From Halieaceae bacterium (GTDB lineage: Bacteria > Pseudomonadota > Gammaproteobacteria > Pseudomonadales > Halieaceae), in contig JANQGK010000054.1 of assembly GCA_028277365.1 (NCBI GenBank), forward strand, positions 1-38,312: DNA of 38,312 nucleotides, written 5' to 3'. The notes beneath the pieces were generated by a model. It was not told the DNA's origin. It saw nothing but the letters and a program-made list of their open reading frames with translations, and made no database searches. Shown here one piece after another: positions 9,132 through 16,927 of the stretch (positions are counted from its first letter, which is position 1; every line of letters begins with the position of its first letter). A program made the position numbers and the translations under genes.

Positions 9132-12100
9132 ATGTTTCGCGACCTGCTGGACTCCCTGCCCTGGCCCCCGGCGCCCGCCTCCCGTACTGCCATCGGACCC
9201 GCCACCGGCAGTGCCCCGGCGCGCCTGATCACCGAACTGGCCGAACGGAGCAACTTCCAGCTGGTGATCACCCCGGACACCCAGAGTGCCAACAACCTGG
9301 TACGGGAGCTGGGTTTCTACCAGCGCGACCTGGAGGCCGGCGGTAAGGCGCTCGACGTGCTGTTGTTCCCGGACTGGGAAACCCTGCCCTACGACAACTT
9401 CTCACCGCACCAGGACATCGTGTCCGAGCGCCTGCACGCGCTCTACCACCTGCCGACCCTGAAACGCGGCTGTCTGGTAGTGCCGGTCTCCACCCTCATG
9501 CACCGCCTGCCGCCGCGGGAATACGTGAGCGGCAACAGCCTGGTGCTGTCGGTAGACCAGGAACTGGATGCGCTGGATTTCCGCCGCAACCTGGAACGCA
9601 ACGGCTACCGCAGCGTCGACACGGTCTACGAACACGGTGAATTCGCACAGCGCGGCTCGCTGCTGGATATTTTCCCTATGGGTGCGAAAGCGCCCTATCG
9701 TATCGACCTGCTGGACGACCAGGTGGAATCCCTGCGCACCTTCGACCCGGAAACCCAGCGCACCATCGACAAAGTCGAGGACATCCAGCTGCTGCCGGCC
9801 CGGGAGTTCGCCCTCAGCCGCGAGGCCATACTGCGCTTTCAGCAGAACTGGTATGCGAGCTTCGAGGTGGATCACGACGCCTGTCCCATGTACACCGAAA
9901 TCAGCGCCGGCCGCGCGCCCGGCGGCTGTGAATACTATCTGCCGCTATTCTTCGATCACTGCGACAGCCTGCTCGACTACCTGCCCGAGAACACCACCGT
10001 GGTGGCGCTGGGCGACCACCACAGCGCCGCCGGCCTGTTCTGGTCCGAGGTGGAAGATCGCTTCGAGGAATTCGGCATCGACCCGCGAAGGCCGCTGCTG
10101 CCGCCCCGGGAGGGCTTCATCCCTACCGAAGAGCTGTACCACGAGCTCAAGCGCTACGGCGTATTGGAGCTGCGCACCGACCCCAAGACACCGGTGCACC
10201 ATGAGCTGGACCTGAAGTTCCCGCCGGACCTGTCGCCGGCCAATTACCAGGATTCACCGCTCGACCATCTCAGGGAGTTCATCCGCGAACACAACGCGCC
10301 GGTGCTGCTGTGCGCCGAGAGCGCCGGGCGCCGGGAAATCCTGCTGGAGTCATTGGCGCGGCACGAGCTGGCGCCGGTGCCCGCCGAAAGCTGGGACGAG
10401 TTTGTAAGCGGCGGCGCATCCCTGGGCATTACCACTGCACCCATCGATCGCGGCCTGTACCGCGGCCCCGGCCGCCCCACCCTGGTGTGCGAATCCCAGC
10501 TATTCGGTAACCGGGTGGCCCAGCGCCGACGCCGGGAAGACACCACTGCTGCCGCCGCCAACGCCTTCAAAAACATTAACGAGCTGCGACCCGGCGTGCC
10601 GGTAGTGCATATCGAACACGGCGTTGGCCGTTATCTGGGCCTGGAGGCCCTGGATGTCGACGACCAGCTCACCGACTTCATCACCCTGGAGTACGCGGGC
10701 GGCGATAAGCTCTACGTGCCGGTGGCCTCTCTGCACCTGATCAGCCGGTACACCGGCGCCGACCCGGATCTGGCGCCCCTGCACCGGCTGGGCAGCGACC
10801 AATGGGAAAAGGCGCGCCGCCGGGCCCGGGAAAAAGTCAATGACGTGGCCGCGGAGCTCCTGGAGATCTACGCCCGCCGGGAGGCCCGCGAGGGCTTCGC
10901 CTTCCCGGGGCCGGATGCCGACTACGAAAAGTTCAGCGCCGAGTTCCCGTTCGAGGAAACCCCGGACCAGGCGGAGGCCATTCACGCGGTGGAGGCCGAC
11001 ATGTCAGGTGGCGGCGTCATGGATCGGCTGGTGTGTGGCGATGTAGGCTTCGGCAAGACCGAGGTGGCCATGCGTGCGGCCTTCCTCGCCACCCGCGCCG
11101 GCAAGCAGGCGGCGGTGCTGGTGCCCACCACCCTGCTGGCCCAGCAGCACTACAATTCCTTCTCGGACCGCTTTGCCGACTGGCCGATACAGGTGGAGAT
11201 GATTTCCCGCTTCCGCACCGGCAAGGAGCAGGAGGCGGTGATCAAGCGGGTGCGCGAAGGCCAGGTGGACATCCTTATCGGCACCCACAAGCTGCTACAG
11301 GCCGACGTGAAGTACGCCGACCTGGGCCTGCTGATAATCGACGAGGAGCACCGCTTCGGGGTGAAGCAGAAGGACGCCATCAAGGCGCTGCGCGCCGAGG
11401 TGGACATCCTGACCCTCACCGCCACGCCGATCCCGCGCACCCTGAACATGGCGTTGGGCGGCATGCGCGACCTGTCGATTATCGCCACGCCGCCGGCCAA
11501 GCGCCTGTCGATCAAGACCTTCGTGCGCGAGCACAACATCGCCCTGGTGAAGGAGGCGATCCTGCGGGAGACCCTGCGCGGCGGCCAGGTCTACTACCTG
11601 CACAACGAAGTGAAGACCATCGAAGAGGCCGCCCGCAAGCTGCGCGAGTTGCTGCCGGAGTTGAACGTGGGCGTGGCCCACGGCCAGATGCGCGAGCAGC
11701 AGCTGGAGCAGGTGATGCGCGCCTTCTACCATCAGCAGCACCACATTCTGGTGTGCTCGACCATCATTGAGACCGGTATCGACGTACCGAACGCCAACAC
11801 CATCATCATCGACCGCGCCGACAAGTTCGGCCTGGCCCAGCTGCACCAGCTACGCGGCCGGGTGGGCCGCTCACACCACCAGGCCTACGCCTACCTGCTG
11901 TGCCCGCCGGCCTCGGCCATCACCGCCGATGCCGAGAAGCGCCTGGAAGCCATTGAGGCCGCGGGCGACCTGGGGGCCGGTTACCTGCTGGCCACCAATG
12001 ACCTGGAAATCCGCGGTGCCGGCGAGCTGCTGGGCGAGGAGCAGTCAGGCCAGATTCAGAGCGTGGGCTATTCCCTGTATATGCGTATGCTGGAGCGCGC

Positions 12101-12611
12101 CGTGAAAGCCCTGCAACGCGGCGAGATTCCTGACGCCGACAGTGATATCGACACCCAGTCCGAGGTGAATCTCAGGCTGCCGGCGCTGATCCCCGAGGAT
12201 TACCTGCCGGATATCAACACCCGACTGGTGCTTTACAAGCGAATTGCCGGCGCTGAGAGCGAGTCCGAACTCAAAGACCTGCAGGTAGAGATGATCGACC
12301 GCTTCGGCCTGCTGCCGACTCCGACCCGTAACCTGTTCAAAATTACGCAAATAAAACTGTTGGCGGAAAGCCTGGGAATTCAGAAAATTGATGCCGGAGA
12401 CCGGGGCGGCCACATGGACTTCAACGACAAGACCCATGTGAACCCGCTGGCCCTGGTGAAACTGGTGCAGGCGCAGCCCGACCAATATCGACTGGTGAAA
12501 GGCAACCGGCTGCGTTTCGATATCGAGCTTGAGAATTTCGAGGAGCGGTTTTCATTCGTCAGCGACCTGCTGCAACACCTGGCAGACCAGGCCACCGAGG
12601 CCGCCGCTTGA
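9132..12611 (+). CDS. mfd: Transcription-repair coupling factor Mfd
   Basis: A 1159-residue ATPase that removes RNA polymerase stalled at DNA lesions and recruits UvrA. The frame stays open upstream to 7905 over the opposite-strand GAPDH gene; I place the start at the ATG at 9132 (MFRDLLDSLPW) because the length then matches the family. Domains in order are a UvrB-like N-terminal region, an RNA polymerase-interacting domain (ITLEYAGGDKLYVPV), and a helicase core with Walker A GDVGFGKTE (about residue 635) and DEEH box (about residue 736). Then come the second RecA domain with TRG-type motif (LRGRVGRSHHQAYAYLL) and a C-terminal TRCF domain. A TACAAT hexamer at 9092-9097 could be its -10 box. 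Its TGA overlaps the csiV start. Confidence 0.97.
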   Translation: MFRDLLDSLPWPPAPASRTAIGPATGSAPARLITELAERSNFQLVITPDTQSANNLVRELGFYQRDLEAGGKALDVLLFPDWETLPYDNFSPHQDIVSERLHALYHLPTLKRGCLVVPVSTLMHRLPPREYVSGNSLVLSVDQELDALDFRRNLERNGYRSVDTVYEHGEFAQRGSLLDIFPMGAKAPYRIDLLDDQVESLRTFDPETQRTIDKVEDIQLLPAREFALSREAILRFQQNWYASFEVDHDACPMYTEISAGRAPGGCEYYLPLFFDHCDSLLDYLPENTTVVALGDHHSAAGLFWSEVEDRFEEFGIDPRRPLLPPREGFIPTEELYHELKRYGVLELRTDPKTPVHHELDLKFPPDLSPANYQDSPLDHLREFIREHNAPVLLCAESAGRREILLESLARHELAPVPAESWDEFVSGGASLGITTAPIDRGLYRGPGRPTLVCESQLFGNRVAQRRRREDTTAAAANAFKNINELRPGVPVVHIEHGVGRYLGLEALDVDDQLTDFITLEYAGGDKLYVPVASLHLISRYTGADPDLAPLHRLGSDQWEKARRRAREKVNDVAAELLEIYARREAREGFAFPGPDADYEKFSAEFPFEETPDQAEAIHAVEADMSGGGVMDRLVCGDVGFGKTEVAMRAAFLATRAGKQAAVLVPTTLLAQQHYNSFSDRFADWPIQVEMISRFRTGKEQEAVIKRVREGQVDILIGTHKLLQADVKYADLGLLIIDEEHRFGVKQKDAIKALRAEVDILTLTATPIPRTLNMALGGMRDLSIIATPPAKRLSIKTFVREHNIALVKEAILRETLRGGQVYYLHNEVKTIEEAARKLRELLPELNVGVAHGQMREQQLEQVMRAFYHQQHHILVCSTIIETGIDVPNANTIIIDRADKFGLAQLHQLRGRVGRSHHQAYAYLLCPPASAITADAEKRLEAIEAAGDLGAGYLLATNDLEIRGAGELLGEEQSGQIQSVGYSLYMRMLERAVKALQRGEIPDADSDIDTQSEVNLRLPALIPEDYLPDINTRLVLYKRIAGAESESELKDLQVEMIDRFGLLPTPTRNLFKITQIKLLAESLGIQKIDAGDRGGHMDFNDKTHVNPLALVKLVQAQPDQYRLVKGNRLRFDIELENFEERFSFVSDLLQHLADQATEAAA

Positions 12612-13807
12612 GGCTGCTCGCTGGCCTGCTGCTGGCAGTGCTCGCGAGCACCGCGAGCGCCCAGAACGAGCCCGAGGAGTTCACCGACAACTGGTACCGG
12701 ATCGAGCTACTGATCTTTGCCAACCGCGACCCGGAAGCGGCCCTGGCCGAGCGCTGGCCCCTGCTTCCGCAGCTTGCCTACCCGGAGGCCTGGCAGCACC
12801 TGGTAACCGGCGACCCACGTCAACCCGCCGACCGGCCTTTCCAACTAGTCACCATTGAAGACAGCGTTCCCGACCCGGCTATCGACCTGCTCTGGGAGCG
12901 CAGCATCGAGCAGCTCCGGCGCGAGTACCGCCAGAAACAACGGTTGCGGGCACCGGAGCTGGCGCTGATTCCGCTGGTGGCGATGGAAACGCCGCTGGAT
13001 GTGCCGCGCCAGCGGGTTCTCTTGGCAGCACAGGCACGGGAAATGAACACCCAGCGCAGGCGCATCGAGGCCAGTGCCGGCCTCGAGGTGCTGATGCACC
13101 AGAGCTGGCTGCAACGCATCCCTTCCCGGGAGATCGCCCTGCCGTTGATCATCGACGGCCCGGTGCAGTTCGGCGACTACCCGGAACTGCAGGGTAGCGT
13201 GTTGTTCTACAGCGGCCGCTACCTGCATATTTCCACCGACCTGTGGCTGAACACGGCGGGCAGCTACCTCGACGCGGACTCCACTACCGCCGGCTGGAGC
13301 ATGCCGCGACCGCCCCTGCCGGTGAGTCCGGACGATGAGTCGCCGGCGCCTTTCCGGGTAGAGGTGGGCGAGGACTGGTTTGCCGGCCTGGAACTGCCCC
13401 CCGCCTTGCCGGAGTACGAAGCGTTCGACGACGACGAAGTCGGCACGACCGACACGCGCAGCGGTATCAGCGTATTCATGCCGCCGCGACCGGACGCGTC
13501 GGAGCCGGACGCGGAACGGGAACCGCCGACCGCCGAGCCCGACCGGTTCCCGGGTGATGCCGATGCCGACGAGGAAGCCACGCGGGAACGCACCCACCCG
13601 CCGGCCACCGAAGCCGAGATGGAGGCCTTCCTGGCCCGGGCTGTTCACGACTATGAATTTCGACACGCGGTGCGTGTGGTCCAGCAGCGGCGCATGCGCA
13701 GCGGCGAATTGCACTACATAGACCATCCGCTGCTGGGGATCGTGGTCAAGATCAGCCGGCACGAGTTCCTGCCATTCACCAATCTCGACGAGTTCGAGCC
13801 CAATTAG
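12608..13807 (+). CDS. csiV: CsiV-like exported peptidoglycan-binding protein
   Basis: A 399-residue exported protein starting at TTG 12608. The start TTG and the mfd TGA share bases (TTGA), so translation is probably coupled. A cleavable signal peptide of about 20 residues ends ASTASA. The block DNWYRIELLIFANRDPEAA just after it is the signature of the CsiV family (periplasmic; in Vibrio it activates the LpoA/PBP1A cell-wall synthase). The middle carries VLMHQSWLQR and a short beta-rich segment (GSVLFYSGRYLHISTDLWL), then an acidic, Pro-rich low-complexity stretch and a C-terminal EFRHAVRVVQQRRMRSGELHYIDHPLLG. The family call rests on recalled motifs and on its position after mfd, as in Pseudomonas. 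Confidence 0.8.
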   Translation: MRLLAGLLLAVLASTASAQNEPEEFTDNWYRIELLIFANRDPEAALAERWPLLPQLAYPEAWQHLVTGDPRQPADRPFQLVTIEDSVPDPAIDLLWERSIEQLRREYRQKQRLRAPELALIPLVAMETPLDVPRQRVLLAAQAREMNTQRRRIEASAGLEVLMHQSWLQRIPSREIALPLIIDGPVQFGDYPELQGSVLFYSGRYLHISTDLWLNTAGSYLDADSTTAGWSMPRPPLPVSPDDESPAPFRVEVGEDWFAGLELPPALPEYEAFDDDEVGTTDTRSGISVFMPPRPDASEPDAEREPPTAEPDRFPGDADADEEATRERTHPPATEAEMEAFLARAVHDYEFRHAVRVVQQRRMRSGELHYIDHPLLGIVVKISRHEFLPFTNLDEFEPN

Positions 13808-13851
13808 TCGACCGGCGCCGACACCTTCATCACTCCATCATCACTTCATCA

Positions 13852-14628
13852 TCACTTGATCAACACCAGCAACAATTCCGCCACCCGGGCGCTGCCCGCC
13901 TCCAGCACTTCGCTCATGGCTTCCAGGGTGATGGGTTCCGTACCGAGACCAGCAGCGGCGTTGACCACGATACACAGGCTGGCGTAAGGCAGTCCCAGTT
14001 CCCGGGCCAGGGCGGCCTCGGGCATGCCGGTCATACCCACCACATCGCAGCCGTCATTGGCGAGGCGGCGAATTTCCGCGGCAGATTCCAGCCGCGGACC
14101 CTGGGTGGCCGCATAGGTGCCAGCGCTATCGAGCTGAAGCCCCAGTGCGTTCCCGGCGGCGAGCAGCCGCTGGCGCAGACCCGCGTCATAGGGTTCCGTA
14201 AAGTCGACGTGCTCGAGTTCAGAGAGTTGGTCTGAGACCGGTGCACTGACACCGTCGCCATCGTAGTAGCTGTGTGCGCGGCCCCAGGTATAGTCCACCA
14301 CCTGGTCCGGCACCACCAATCGCCCCGGTGGCATGGTCGGGTTGATGCCCCCCACGGCGTTGACGGCCAGCACCGCGTCGGCCCCCAGTTCTCGCAGCGC
14401 CCACAGGTTGGCCCGATAGTTAATGCGATGTGGAGGGATGCGGTGGGGCACCCCGTGACGTGCCAGGAACAGGCAGCGCCGGCCGTCCAGCCGCCCCTCC
14501 TGGACCGGGGCGGACGGGGCCCCGAACGGTGTTTGCAGGGCGTGCTCGGCCTCGGCCTGGAAACCCGCCAATGCCTGCAGGCCAGTGCCACCTATCACCG
14601 CCGTGGAAACCGGAACTGATTCACTCAT
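13852..14628 (-). CDS. S-methyl-5'-thioinosine phosphorylase
   Basis: A 258-residue member of the MTAP/PNP phosphorylase family. The ATG at 14628 is preferred over the TTG two codons upstream because GGAG lies 7 nt before it. Phosphate and purine-site motifs are visible: AVIGGTGLQAL at the N-terminus, RHGVPHRIPPHRINYRAN, AVNAVGGINP, and MTGMPEAALARELGLPYA near the C-terminus. The last block matches the Pseudomonas enzyme characterised as a methylthioinosine rather than methylthioadenosine phosphorylase (recalled). The likely reaction is methylthioinosine plus phosphate to hypoxanthine and methylthioribose-1-phosphate, recycling the polyamine by-product after deamination. MTAP activity cannot be excluded. 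It converges on csiV across a 44-bp gap rich in ATCA/CTTC runs. Confidence 0.82.
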   Translation of the reverse strand: MSESVPVSTAVIGGTGLQALAGFQAEAEHALQTPFGAPSAPVQEGRLDGRRCLFLARHGVPHRIPPHRINYRANLWALRELGADAVLAVNAVGGINPTMPPGRLVVPDQVVDYTWGRAHSYYDGDGVSAPVSDQLSELEHVDFTEPYDAGLRQRLLAAGNALGLQLDSAGTYAATQGPRLESAAEIRRLANDGCDVVGMTGMPEAALARELGLPYASLCIVVNAAAGLGTEPITLEAMSEVLEAGSARVAELLLVLIK

Positions 14629-14877
14629 TGGCAAGCTCCGTTATACAAAATTTTCATCTGCACCTTTCTGTTAATACCGAATGCCGCTTAAAAATCCAGG
14701 GGGCTCACGGGGGCCGCCAGCACTCGGTTTTTAAGCCTTTGAATTTACGGAAGAGTTTTTCCGCCTAGATCAAAAAACGCTTTAAAAATAAGGTTTTAGA
14801 CCCTTTGCGCATAATGGACAGCCCGGGGCAGTTTGATATGTTTGCTCGTGCGAACACCCAACGGGAGAAATCGCGAG

Positions 14878-15195
14878 ATGAAACTGCTCGGCCCTGCTGT
14901 CGGGGCCTGGTACAAGGATCTTCAATCCGGCGCCACCTTCGAAGTTGTCGCCTGGGACCCGGAAGCCCTCACTGTCGAAACCCAGCATATCGATGGGGAA
15001 GTCAGCGAGTACGACCTGGATTCCTGGCGTGAACTGCTGCTCGTCAGCGTGGAGGAACCTGAGGACTGGCGCAACCCCTATGAACTCGACGGGGAAGACT
15101 TCGCGGACCCCGACCTGCCCTTCCACCCGGAAGACTGGTCCGGCCCGCTGAACAACATCGAACCCGAGTTCATGAACGGAGTCGAGGACTTCTAG
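14878..15195 (+). CDS. Small acidic conserved protein (DUF6763-like)
   Basis: A 105-residue protein from the ATG at 14878 (MKLLGPAVGAWYKDL). GGGAG lies about 10 nt upstream, better than for the upstream in-frame start at 14833. No signal peptide or membrane segment is seen. A small beta-rich domain (GAWYKDLQSGATFEVVAWDPE, then SEYDLDSW) is followed by a strongly acidic C-terminus rich in Asp, Glu and Pro. It resembles the DUF6763 family as I remember it; no function is known to me. It lies upstream of lexA but is separated from it by lexA's own SOS-regulated promoter. Confidence 0.72.
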   Translation: MKLLGPAVGAWYKDLQSGATFEVVAWDPEALTVETQHIDGEVSEYDLDSWRELLLVSVEEPEDWRNPYELDGEDFADPDLPFHPEDWSGPLNNIEPEFMNGVEDF

Positions 15196-15340
15196 GTACC
15201 GGCCACCGTACCGCCTGCTCGACTACCGGGGCCCTCCCCGGTCACGGACTCTTTTGATGCGCCGCCTTGAACGAGGCAAATCATTTGCTTTTCAAGCGCT
15301 TGCGCGGCGTTAGACACTTGCGGTGGTGGTGTCGCACAGC

Positions 15341-15368
15341 TTGCCATCACCCGTTCACTGTATATAAT
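15341..15368 (+). promoter_or_regulatory. lexA promoter (TTGCCA-N16-TATAAT)
   Basis: TTGCCA at 15341-15346 and a perfect TATAAT at 15363-15368 are 16 bp apart. The -10 box lies inside the first SOS box, so LexA bound there would block RNA polymerase directly. Confidence 0.82.
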
Positions 15369-15373
15369 CACAG
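15358..15373 (+). promoter_or_regulatory. SOS box 1 (LexA operator)
   Basis: CTGTATATAATCACAG fits the CTG-N10-CAG operator, with an AT-rich centre. It overlaps the lexA -10 box. Confidence 0.92.
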
Positions 15374-15376
15374 CCA

Positions 15377-15392
15377 CTGTATGAATAAACAG
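15377..15392 (+). promoter_or_regulatory. SOS box 2 (LexA operator)
   Basis: CTGTATGAATAAACAG fits CTG-N10-CAG, 19 bp centre to centre from box 1. Two tandem operators before lexA are also known in E. coli and imply tight, cooperative autorepression. Confidence 0.9.
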
Positions 15393-15429
15393 CTAGCTCC
15401 CTGCCGGCTGCACATCGCGGAGGTGTGAC

Positions 15430-16029
15430 GTGGAAAAACTGACCCAGCGCCAGGAACAGGTGCTCGCCGTAATCCGGCAGTACATCGAGGATACCGGCTA
15501 CCCCCCTACCCGGGCGGACATCGCCCGTGAACTGGGCTTCAAGTCCGCCAACGCCGCCGAGGAGCATCTCAAGGCCCTGGCCCGCAAAGGTGCGATCGAG
15601 ATGGTGGCCGGCGCCTCCCGCGGCATCCGTCTGCCGGAATCCGAGGGTATCCCCATTGTCGGCCGGGTCGCCGCCGGCAGCCCGGTGCTGGCCCAGGAGC
15701 ACATCGAAGACCACTGCGCCATGCCCGCCTCCTTCTTCAAGCCCGCAGCCGACTATTTCCTGCGGGTGCAGGGCGACAGCATGGTCGAAATCGGCATCTT
15801 TGATGAGGACCTGCTGGCCGTGCACCGCACCCAGGATGTGCATGACGGTGATATCGTCGTGGCTCGCATCGACAACGAGGTAACGGTGAAGCGGCTGAAG
15901 CGCGGCAAAGACCCGCAATTCCTTGAATTGCTTCCAGAAAATCAGGATTACCAACCCATCAAAGTGGACCTGGCTAACCAGGATTTCGCGATTGAGGGGA
16001 TCAGTGTGGGTGTTTTGCGGCGCAGCTGA
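15430..16029 (+). CDS. lexA: LexA repressor, SOS response regulator
   Basis: A 199-residue LexA starting at GTG 15430. The N-terminal winged helix-turn-helix ([29 protein letters not shown], residues 4-32) binds SOS boxes. Autocleavage is expected at Ala82-Gly83 (VAAGSP), with catalytic Ser117 (GDSMVE) and Lys154 (VTVKRLK). These are each two residues before the E. coli positions. It represses itself through the two SOS boxes at 15358-15392. No sulA-like cell-division inhibitor follows, although Pseudomonas has one there (recalled). Confidence 0.98.
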   Translation: MEKLTQRQEQVLAVIRQYIEDTGYPPTRADIARELGFKSANAAEEHLKALARKGAIEMVAGASRGIRLPESEGIPIVGRVAAGSPVLAQEHIEDHCAMPASFFKPAADYFLRVQGDSMVEIGIFDEDLLAVHRTQDVHDGDIVVARIDNEVTVKRLKRGKDPQFLELLPENQDYQPIKVDLANQDFAIEGISVGVLRRS

Positions 16030-16093
16030 TGCTGGCTTCTTCGCAGCGTGGGCTGTGAGGTTTCGGGGTATTCCAACGGGCTCCTGTCGAGCC

Positions 16094-16132
16094 CTTTACC
16101 GGTGCCTTTTATCGGTGCCTTTTACCGGCGCC
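16094..16132. repeat. 13-bp tandem repeat, three imperfect units
   Basis: Three near-identical units of the form CCTTTTAYCGGYG follow each other between lexA and the convergent small gene. The last unit runs into a GC-rich palindromic stretch (GGCGCGCGCC region). It may act in transcription end; no T-run terminator is seen. Confidence 0.6.
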
Positions 16133-16156
16133 AGGCCGCGCTGGCGCGCGCCGGGC

Positions 16157-16414
16157 CTAGTGCAGCACCCGGGGTTGCTGCGGCTCCACGGTTTCCTCGG
16201 TCACTTCGATTTCACCCTGGTCGGCCATCTGGGCCGCCGCCTGGATGCCGGCCTGGATCATCGCCCGGGCCACCTCCAGAGTACCGTCCATCAGGTATAC
16301 CCGGGACTCTTCAGAGAACTGGATAACCACCAGCGGCTCGCCGTCTTCGTCGGAGCGCTGCAGGACAATATCACCGTTGGGCATTTCTACGATTTCAAGC
16401 AGGGATGAGGACAC
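16157..16414 (-). CDS. Conserved hypothetical protein, 85 aa
   Basis: An 85-residue soluble protein with the pattern EMPNGDIVLQRSDEDGEPLVVIQFSEESRVYLMDG, followed by a helix VARAMIQAGIQAAAQMAD. The beta-rich N-terminal half and one amphipathic helix suggest a small single domain. I recall a similar small protein between lexA and topA in Pseudomonas. No function known. It is 41 nt downstream of the next gene on the same strand and probably co-transcribed with topA. Confidence 0.75.
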   Translation of the reverse strand: MSSSLLEIVEMPNGDIVLQRSDEDGEPLVVIQFSEESRVYLMDGTLEVARAMIQAGIQAAAQMADQGEIEVTEETVEPQQPRVLH

Positions 16415-16455
16415 TCAATACCTCGTTCTAGGTGGGTCCGGTTACAGTCTAACAA

Positions 16456-16923
16456 CTACCACTCGTCGAGACCATGGCCCATCTGGTCGATGAGGTCGGC
16501 CAGGGAATCGTGCCACTGGGACAATTCGGCCTGGCTCCATGACTGCTCGGCCACCGCCAGCAGGTTGCCGCTGGATGCTACGCTGCGTGTGCGCTCAGGC
16601 GGCGCCAGCAGGGCCGCCAGCCAGCCCTCCCCTTCCAGGCGTGCCAGCTCCACCAGCTCTCCGCGCCGCGGATTCGAGCGGCCGTAGCGGCTTTCCAGCT
16701 GGTCGATGCTGGTGGGCGGCTCCGCCGGCAGTTCACTGACCTCTGCCAGTTCCAGCAGGAACCAGCCGTAAGCCTCCAGCAGGTGGCGGCGTACCGCCAG
16801 GCCCACCGCCTCCAGTACCCGGGCAGCGGGCAACTCTTCCCGGGCCAGTTCGGCGCCGAGCATACGGATCAGAATAGCGGCGTGGTAGAGCTTCTGGTTG
16901 GCGAGGCTGCGGGCGCTGCTCAC
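16456..16923 (-). CDS. Conserved hypothetical protein (DUF6586-like), 155 aa
   Basis: I place the start at GTG 16923 (SSARSLANQKLYHAAILIR), 4 nt after the topA stop. The frame stays open further upstream but only by reading out of frame through the Lys-codon-rich 3' end of topA. The 155-residue product is mostly helical and Leu/Ala/Glu-rich, with no signal peptide and a conserved-looking N-terminal ANQKLYHAAILI. It resembles the DUF6586 family near topA in Pseudomonas (recalled, uncertain). No function is known; tight coupling to topA suggests co-expression. Confidence 0.72.
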   Translation of the reverse strand: MSSARSLANQKLYHAAILIRMLGAELAREELPAARVLEAVGLAVRRHLLEAYGWFLLELAEVSELPAEPPTSIDQLESRYGRSNPRRGELVELARLEGEGWLAALLAPPERTRSVASSGNLLAVAEQSWSQAELSQWHDSLADLIDQMGHGLDEW

Positions 16924-16927
16924 GGGC

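Noticed and set aside
13808-13851. ATCACTTC-type short repeats between csiV and the phosphorylase gene
   Set aside because: Too short and imperfect to call an element; may be simple slippage.
16030-16156. A sulA gene after lexA
   Set aside because: The frames here are short, frame-shifted over the tandem repeat, and show no SulA-like sequence.
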